Shown: in pieces, positions 59,370 through 64,000 of the stretch | Layout of the letters: each line of letters starts with the position of its first letter | Numbering within the stretch: the first letter of the stretch is position 1 | NCBI GenBank assembly: GCA_964549625.1 | Contig: CAZJVA010000001.1 | Span: forward strand, 186,001-250,000 | DNA from: UBA12474 sp964549625 | GTDB lineage: Bacteria; Babelota; Babeliae; Babelales; Babelaceae | Direction: 5' to 3' | Length of the DNA stretch: 64,000 nt | Program-made: the position numbers and the translations under genes | The notes under the pieces: model-generated | The model's input: the letters and a program-made list of their open reading frames with translations, nothing else | Database searches by the model: none | Told to the model about the DNA's origin: nothing

Positions 59370-60701
59370 CTAGGAAAGGATTGTTTGAAAAAGCGTTGTT
59401 AGTTGTTGTAGGGCTTGGTTGGCTGGGGCAGCTTCGGTGTTTTCTACCATGATGCGCAATATGGGTTCAGTTCCGGAGTAACGAACAAGTGTTCTACCTA
59501 ATGGAAGATAGCATTGTATCTCTTTGAGTGTTTGTTGGTACGTTGGAAGTGTTGAAAAGTCCGGCTTGTGGAAAGCTCGCAGGCTAGCGTTAACTTGTAC
59601 AAATGGTGTAAATGAATTCAGTGAGTAATCTTGGCGGCTTGCACAGCTGTCCAAAACCCAGCGGGCTGCGGCTGCGCCATCGCTACTTGGGATACCGGTC
59701 TCGATTATAATATGTCCCCCAGGTTCGCCGCCTAGAGGAGTGTTGTATTTTTTCATGGCACTCATAACAGCGCGGTCACCAATCTCACTCCGTACCAGTT
59801 CCTTACCTTCTTTTTTAAGCTGGACTTCAAGGCCTTGATTGTTCATTGGAGTTCCGACGAGGTATTTGATTGAAGCAAACTTGGGGTGTTGTGAAAGCAC
59901 GAAAAGAAGATCATCGCCTGTTTTTACTTGACCCTTTGTGTTTACTGCAACGACGCGGTCGCCATCACCATCAAAAGAGAAGCCGATGTCTGCGTTTTCT
60001 TCTACTACTTTAGCGATTAGGGATTCCGGGTGGACTGCACCGCAGTTCATATTGATATTTTCCCCATTAGGTGTGTTGTTGATGCAGACTATGGAGGCTT
60101 GAGTTGGTGCAAAGAGCGCTTCTGCGACTTCAGACATGGCTCCATGAGCGCAATCTAGGATGATCTTTTTTTTGTGAAGGCTTGGCAGTGGCGTTTGTTC
60201 ATTGAATGCGGCGAGGTATCTTTGCCGGGCTTCTGCTTGGAAGTCTTGTAGTTGTGTTTGGTTTATTTGCTCAGTTTCGGCTAGGCACGAACGAAGCAGG
60301 AGATTGCTAAAATGATGTTCGATAGAAGCTTCGTCTTCTGAGGTTATTTTTGCATTGGGTAGTAAGATTTTAATACCATTATCATGGGCAGGGTTATGTG
60401 ATGCAGTTAAGATGAGTGCAAAGTCAAATGGTCGTTTTTGCATGATCCAGTGAGCAGCTGGGGTAGGAATGATTCCTCCGTCAAAGAGGACAAAATCTTC
60501 GAGTTTAAGCCCATGAGCCAGAGCACGTTTAATGTTGGGAGCAGAAGCACGGGTGTCGTAGATACAGAGGATCTCTTTTTTTTGAGTCGGACGCTGCTTG
60601 CCCCAGAGGGCTAATGCTTGACCAACGAGGCTAAGAGACTGGGGAGAGAAAAAAAGGCTTGCCTGGTGGGCGCGAATGCCATCGGTTCCAAAATATAACA
60701 C
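59370..60701 (-). CDS. glmM: Phosphoglucosamine mutase
   Basis: 443 aa. Converts glucosamine-6-phosphate to glucosamine-1-phosphate for UDP-GlcNAc and peptidoglycan synthesis. YFGTDGIR opens it, the catalytic serine is S101 in ILTASHNP, the metal loop is FSFDGDGDRVVAV, and LGGEPGGHII and the phosphate loop VRYSGTEPILRIMVE follow. GlmM usually has GEQSGH; here GEPGGH. It is the third gene of a cdaA-cdaR-glmM set, the order seen widely in Firmicutes and elsewhere. Confidence 0.93.
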   Translation of the reverse strand: MLYFGTDGIRAHQASLFFSPQSLSLVGQALALWGKQRPTQKKEILCIYDTRASAPNIKRALAHGLKLEDFVLFDGGIIPTPAAHWIMQKRPFDFALILTASHNPAHDNGIKILLPNAKITSEDEASIEHHFSNLLLRSCLAETEQINQTQLQDFQAEARQRYLAAFNEQTPLPSLHKKKIILDCAHGAMSEVAEALFAPTQASIVCINNTPNGENINMNCGAVHPESLIAKVVEENADIGFSFDGDGDRVVAVNTKGQVKTGDDLLFVLSQHPKFASIKYLVGTPMNNQGLEVQLKKEGKELVRSEIGDRAVMSAMKKYNTPLGGEPGGHIIIETGIPSSDGAAAARWVLDSCASRQDYSLNSFTPFVQVNASLRAFHKPDFSTLPTYQQTLKEIQCYLPLGRTLVRYSGTEPILRIMVENTEAAPANQALQQLTTLFQTILS

Positions 60702-60732
60702 AGCAGTGTTCCTCTTTGTTCAGGAAATATAA

Positions 60733-61110
60733 TCAACTATTTTTGCTGACCATAAGGTTTGTTGGGGAAAAACGCAATACCCTAATGCTGCTTGGAAGTA
60801 GAAGGTTGCGTGATGTAATACGTATTTTGGTGTGAGAATTGGCATGTTCCTCTGCGTTTAAGTGGACTGCTAAATTTGAAAAATCAACAGTACGCAATTC
60901 TGCTTTTGGCCCATAGAGGGTTACTTGCACTTGCTTGGGGACGCAATATTTTGTTTGAGTTTGTGTGTTAAAAAGGCACAGTGGAATTGACAGAGTAATC
61001 GATGTGTAATGAAAGGCGCTGACCATCTGCCAAATAAGAATTCCGATAGCAAGAGCAATGCATTTATGCGTGGTTGAATGGTTGATTATGGCGAGAGTGT
61101 TGAGTTTCAT
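60733..61110 (-). CDS. Short CdaR/YbbR-like membrane protein
   Basis: 125 aa. One membrane helix (about 17-34, CIALAIGILIWQMVSA) precedes one beta-rich module of about 85 residues: ITLSIPLCLFN, VQVTLYGPKAELRTVDFSNLAVHLNAEEHA in parts, TKIRITSRNLLLP and SIRVLRFSPTNLMV follow the YbbR repeat pattern (VxVxGxxxxLxxL ... xDLS). CdaR proteins usually have four YbbR modules; here there is one. It overlaps the cdaA-like gene by 47 bases and precedes glmM, so its identity rests strongly on context. Confidence 0.75.
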   Translation of the reverse strand: MKLNTLAIINHSTTHKCIALAIGILIWQMVSAFHYTSITLSIPLCLFNTQTQTKYCVPKQVQVTLYGPKAELRTVDFSNLAVHLNAEEHANSHTKIRITSRNLLLPSSIRVLRFSPTNLMVSKNS

Positions 61111-61918
61111 AGTAAGAACCTTTTGGTTTTGGTACTTGGGTTATAAACTGTTTTATAAGGGAGAAGCTATAACCGGCACTAATATTTTCAAATCGTTTTC
61201 CTTCGAAGATGACATCAAAGAGTCTGTTCTCTGGAGAAAGAAATAGAATGATTGCATCGCTTTGCTGAGATATTACCGCAGCATCTTGTTTATGTTTTTC
61301 TGCTATCTTTAGATCGGGTGCTAACCATATCTCATCTTGCTCAATGTTCCATATGGGGTTAAATGCGATTAGTTTTCCTTCTTCATTTACCCAAAACGTT
61401 GCGGTCTCCTCAGATTCGGAGCTGTTAGTTAATAGTGTAAGAAGCTCCCGCGAAATTGGCGTGTTGAAGAGGCAGCGAGCGATGAAAAAAGGTTCCAGGT
61501 GCGCTTTGCGTTCTATTATGCCGATCATGTGGCGATTTTTGTTAACACCGTGAAGAAATGACTGTATTAGTTCTTCAATCCAGCGGTCTGCGATTTCTGG
61601 GTGCGTTGGAGTACTTTTGAGTGCAACATAATTTCTTTGAAGGGTTTTTTGGTGCAAAAGGATGAAGAGCATAGCAATTGCTGGAGCACTAACCAAAAGA
61701 AAAAAAGTAATACCGCTAATGTTGAGGTAGTAGGAAAGGAAAAATAGAGTGAGGTAGCTGTAAAAGCCGAGAACCAGGTTCTTTTGCTTGTCATGATTGA
61801 GCCAGCGTATAATCCTATAAATGACGCTTGAAAAGAATAGAATCTCAAGAATGTCGCGCCAGGAAAGAAGCCATAATTCTTGTTTGATGGTGAGTGCAAT
61901 GTCTGATAGCCATTCCAT
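61064..61918 (-). CDS. CdaA-like protein with degenerate diadenylate cyclase domain
   Basis: 284 aa. Three N-terminal membrane helices (about 22-40, 47-66 and 69-88) and the segment MLFILLHQKTLQRN match the CdaA region IVLFQPELRR. A DAC-type domain follows (about 95-255). In active enzymes this domain holds DGA and RHR motifs; the aligned residues here are E-T-A (about 171-173) and K-H-K (208-210), the latter before DAAVIS, which matches AAVGIS. Both catalytic motifs are lost although the frame is intact and the gene keeps its cdaR-glmM neighbours. It may have lost c-di-AMP synthesis and kept a structural role. Confidence 0.8.
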   Translation of the reverse strand: MEWLSDIALTIKQELWLLSWRDILEILFFSSVIYRIIRWLNHDKQKNLVLGFYSYLTLFFLSYYLNISGITFFLLVSAPAIAMLFILLHQKTLQRNYVALKSTPTHPEIADRWIEELIQSFLHGVNKNRHMIGIIERKAHLEPFFIARCLFNTPISRELLTLLTNSSESEETATFWVNEEGKLIAFNPIWNIEQDEIWLAPDLKIAEKHKQDAAVISQQSDAIILFLSPENRLFDVIFEGKRFENISAGYSFSLIKQFITQVPKPKGSYYETQHSRHNQPFNHA

Positions 61919-61963
61919 GAAACTCGCTCCATTAAAATAATGCCAGAACAGTATATCCTTACT

Positions 61964-61992
61964 TTAGACAGATTTTGTTATTTGTGTATATC
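61964..61992 (+). promoter_or_regulatory. Weak candidate promoter of trpS
   Basis: TTAGAC (61964-61969), 17 bases and TATATC (61987-61992) lie about 45 bases before the trpS ATG in the divergent gap with the cdaA-like gene. Confidence 0.35.
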
Positions 61993-62036
61993 CAGGATGT
62001 AAAGTCGGGCATTTTTGATTGAGGATGAATAGATTT

Positions 62037-63041
62037 ATGGCAGACATTGTTTTAACGGGTGATCGGCCTACAGGGCCGCTACATCTTGGCCATTATGTAG
62101 GTTCGTTAGCTAATCGTGTAGTGATGCAGGATGCTTATCAACAGTTTGTTATGATAGCTGATGTACAGGCGCTTACTGATAATTACGATAATCCTCAAAA
62201 AGTTAGAGATAATGTTTTTGAGGTTGTGTTGGATTATTTGGCTGTGGGAATTGATCCTCAAAAGACTACTATTTTTATTCAGTCGATGATTCCTGAAATC
62301 GCTGAGCTGACGATTTTTTATCTTAATTTAGTAACGTTAGCCCGCTTGCAGCGAAATCCTACGGTCAAAACTGAGATGTATCAAAAAGGTTTGGAGAATC
62401 GTATTCCTGTAGGGTTTTTAGTTTATCCGGTTAGCCAAGCTGCGGATATTACTATTTTTAAGGCCCGTTTTGTGCCTGTCGGTGAGGATCAGCTGCCAAT
62501 GATTGAACAGACCAATGAGTTGGTTCGTTCGTTTAATCGTATATATGGGGAAGGCCTTATGCGGGAGGCTGAAGCAATTGTGCCTAAAATTGCGCGGCTT
62601 CCTGGTACCGATGGCTCAGCGAAAATGAGTAAGACCATGGGGAACACGATTTCTTTGGGTGAGCCCTCGGAATCGCTTTATAAAAAAGTGATGGGAATGT
62701 ATACCGATCCAAATCATATCAAAGTCAGTGATCCGGGCAATGTTGAAGGTAATCCGGTTTTTGCTTATTTAGACGCATTTGATTCTGATTTGGCCGAAGT
62801 GGCGCGTCTGAAAGAGCATTATATGCGTGGAGGGCTTGGGGATGTGGTAATCAAAAAGTATCTCTTTGAGGTATTAGATGCTTTTTTGGCTCCTGTTCGT
62901 GAACGACGCTTGGCTTTTGCGGAGGACATGACGCAGATACATCGCATTGTTGCGCAGGGAACGGAACAAGCTCGTGATGTCGCTGCTGCTACTATGCGTG
63001 AAGTTCGAGCGGCGATGCATTTGAATTATTTTGGGGGTTAG
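62037..63041 (+). CDS. trpS: Tryptophan--tRNA ligase
   Basis: 334 aa from the ATG at 62037; GAGGA lies 11 bases ahead, while the earlier ATG at 62025 has no site. The class I signature is PLHLGHYVGSL (HIGH region, after GDRPTG), and the second is KMSKTMGNTI (KMSKS). The GDRPTGxLHLGHYVGSL start is that of the TrpRS branch found in streptococci and relatives. Length and the C-terminal helices are typical. It stands alone; no trp biosynthesis genes are near, so tryptophan is presumably imported. Confidence 0.95.
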   Translation: MADIVLTGDRPTGPLHLGHYVGSLANRVVMQDAYQQFVMIADVQALTDNYDNPQKVRDNVFEVVLDYLAVGIDPQKTTIFIQSMIPEIAELTIFYLNLVTLARLQRNPTVKTEMYQKGLENRIPVGFLVYPVSQAADITIFKARFVPVGEDQLPMIEQTNELVRSFNRIYGEGLMREAEAIVPKIARLPGTDGSAKMSKTMGNTISLGEPSESLYKKVMGMYTDPNHIKVSDPGNVEGNPVFAYLDAFDSDLAEVARLKEHYMRGGLGDVVIKKYLFEVLDAFLAPVRERRLAFAEDMTQIHRIVAQGTEQARDVAAATMREVRAAMHLNYFGG

Positions 63042-63049
63042 AGGAATGT

Positions 63050-63083
63050 GGAGTCTCTAGAGGGATATAGCTCTAGAGACTCC
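63050..63083. terminator. Inverted repeat between trpS and the convergent gene
   Basis: GGAGTCTCTAGAG (63050-63062) and CTCTAGAGACTCC (63071-63083) are perfect reverse complements around 8 bases. There is no clean T run after it, so it is a weaker terminator candidate serving both convergent genes. Confidence 0.6.
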
Positions 63084-63088
63084 AAGAG

Positions 63089-63625
63089 TCATTTTGCTTT
63101 TACCAGTTGGGCGAGTGGCCTGCCGTCAAAAAGCAGCATTTCTTTGTCATTGTTTAAGGCTTCAAAGTCCGTGTTTCTGTCGAGTATAATGTCTGTTCCT
63201 ATGATTTTTCCGTTGGCTAACCTGACACCATCACCGGGGGCAAGATAGTAGCCCTTTGGGGTGTCTATGATGACAAAATATTTTTCTTGAATAGTTGGAT
63301 TGTCGCGCAGATAAGGACCTTCCCATTTTTCTGGATGCGTTAAGTTCATTGATCCAACTTCTGATCCAACGAATCGTTCAACGGTTAGGAAGTCTACGTA
63401 GTTTTTTTCGTGTTCAAAGTCGATAATTTTGCACGTATCATCTATTTTCCTGAATATTTGAGCCAATTCTTCAATGGTTTGGGCGGTGAGCTTACTGCTT
63501 ATGATTTTGGAGTCATGATAGTATCTTTGCAGCGCTATGCCAAGGAGACCAAGGAGGAGAATTGCAGTTGCTGTTGGCAAGAGATATCCGAGTATTTGGC
63601 GTTTGTTTTTTTGTGAGAGCTTCAT
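63089..63625 (-). CDS. Single-pass membrane protein, possibly pseudopilin-like
   Basis: 178 aa from the ATG at 63625, with AAGGGG six bases ahead. A basic start MKLSQKNKR is followed by a hydrophobic helix (about 12-32, GYLLPTATAILLLGLLGIAL). The rest is extracytoplasmic. HPEKWEGPYLRDNP recalls the W-x-GPYL segment of pseudopilins, and VIIDTPKGYYLAPGDGVRLANGKIIG in parts resembles the beta sheet that follows. No typical prepilin cleavage site (G/FTLxE) is seen, so this is a guess. Its neighbours do not help. Confidence 0.62.
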   Translation of the reverse strand: MKLSQKNKRQILGYLLPTATAILLLGLLGIALQRYYHDSKIISSKLTAQTIEELAQIFRKIDDTCKIIDFEHEKNYVDFLTVERFVGSEVGSMNLTHPEKWEGPYLRDNPTIQEKYFVIIDTPKGYYLAPGDGVRLANGKIIGTDIILDRNTDFEALNNDKEMLLFDGRPLAQLVKAK

Positions 63626-63732
63626 TGCGTTTCCCCTTTCTCCACGCATACATATTTTGGGCGCAGTATACAAGCTTCGCTAGTAAAAAGAAAGCGGCAT
63701 ATTGTTCTTTTTGGTAGACACAATTGTTTTCT

Positions 63733-63761
63733 TTGCTATCTTGACTGAAGAAGCGTATGCG
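63733..63761 (+). promoter_or_regulatory. Candidate promoter of tRNA-Met(CAT)
   Basis: TTGCTA (63733-63738), 17 bases and TATGCG (63756-63761) end 11 bases before the tRNA. TTGACT at 63741 with TTATCT at 63764 is a second reading, but that -10 is too near the tRNA. Confidence 0.4.
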
Positions 63762-63772
63762 CATTATCTGGC

Positions 63773-63849
63773 GGGCCCATAGCTCAGTTGGTCAGAGCAA
63801 TCGGCTCATAACCGAGAGGTCCCAGGTTCAAGTCCTGGTGGGCCCACCA
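63773..63849 (+). tRNA. tRNA-Met (CAT), elongator or Ile2 type
   Basis: Acceptor GGGCCCA pairs with TGGGCCC. The anticodon loop is CTCATAA, giving CAT, on stem TCGG/CCGA. The T arm is CCAGG TTCAAGT CCTGG and CCA is encoded (63847-63849). The first base pair G-C excludes the initiator form. Whether it is elongator Met or lysidine-modified Ile (reading AUA) cannot be settled from sequence alone. Confidence 0.93.
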
Positions 63850-63874
63850 AGTAGAATATCTGGTGGGATTTTTC

Positions 63875-64000
63875 ATGCAAGATCCATATGGCGCGTTAGT
63901 TGCGCTTATTCGTTTTGATAAAACTATTCATGGGCGTGAGCGTGATATTGCCATGCAAAAAGAGGCGGTAGCCGCTATTTCCAAAAACATACAAGAAGCA
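63875..64000 (+). CDS. Start of an unknown charged helical protein (cut by window end)
   Basis: An ATG at 63875, with GGTGGGA about 8 bases upstream, opens a frame of 42 codons that runs off the window. It begins MQDPYGALVALIRFDKTIHG and continues with a charged helical stretch. This start resembles zinc-ribbon/coiled-coil proteins (LxxLxxLDxxIxxLExE), but the fragment is too short to be sure. It lies 25 bases after the tRNA. Confidence 0.55.
   Translation, partial: MQDPYGALVALIRFDKTIHGRERDIAMQKEAVAAISKNIQEA

Noticed and set aside
1..64000. CRISPR arrays, insertion sequences, prophage, rRNA, SRP RNA or tmRNA
   Set aside because: I saw no regularly spaced repeats, transposase or integrase genes, and no recognisable structural RNA beyond three tRNAs. 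A covariance-model search could still find small RNAs I cannot see by eye.

Overview
The window is a gene-dense, AT-leaning bacterial chromosome segment that uses the standard code: TGA serves as a stop and TGG as Trp. It holds about 80 protein genes and three tRNA genes. I see no rRNA, insertion sequence, prophage or CRISPR array. The many exported or membrane proteins of no clear family, salvage-type deoxynucleoside kinase, Gram-negative envelope hints (lipoprotein, RseP, GlmM/MurC) and a reduced ribosomal protein set fit a host-associated lineage. My best guess is candidate phylum Dependentiae (TM6). This rests on general gene content and is only moderately certain.

Layout. 1-1164: the front part of an exported protein on the minus strand. 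1.3-5.2 kb: deoxynucleoside kinase plus half of an F-type ATP synthase operon (c, two b-type subunits, delta, alpha; no a, gamma, beta or epsilon). 5.2-9.1 kb: tRNA-Arg, rpe, groES-groEL and a BI-1 family membrane protein. 9.2-16.8 kb: an exported four-Cache protein, tRNA-Ser, a small membrane-anchored protein, a LysE-type exporter, a HAD phosphatase, and translationally coupled hflX-uvrD. 17-20.6 kb: ffh-rpsP-khpA-trmD-rplS, with trmD fused to a second SPOUT methyltransferase domain. 20.6-30.5 kb: a lipoprotein, an arginine/tyrosine-rich exported protein, murC, a MerR-type regulator, yidC-recR-pepP, an NhaC antiporter, rplM and rseP.

30.7-49.9 kb: one continuous str-S10-spc-alpha supercluster (rpsL to rplQ, with secY, adk, map, infA and rpoA). 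rpmD (L30) is missing, and S4 and L24 are short. It ends at a strong terminator.

49.9-64 kb is the most unusual part. It holds a thioredoxin reductase with a signal peptide, a Rad50/SbcC-type ATPase coupled to an ABC ATPase, an exported amphipathic-helix protein separating that ATPase from its likely ABC-2 permease, an exported Cys/Lys-rich metallothionein-like protein behind a palindromic promoter, a GAPDH lacking the usual NAD-selecting Asp, and a DUF502 protein. It also holds a cdaA-cdaR-glmM cassette whose cyclase domain has lost both catalytic motifs, then trpS, a pseudopilin-like protein and tRNA-Met(CAT).

How it fits together. Most of the window is core translation, secretion (SecY, YidC, Ffh), folding and energy machinery. 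The accessory part points to envelope biology: exported redox or thiol proteins, periplasmic sensing without a transducer, and peptidoglycan precursor synthesis beside what looks like a pseudo-cyclase membrane protein. The degenerate CdaA cassette, the exported thioredoxin reductase and the Cys-rich exported protein are the best leads for something undescribed.
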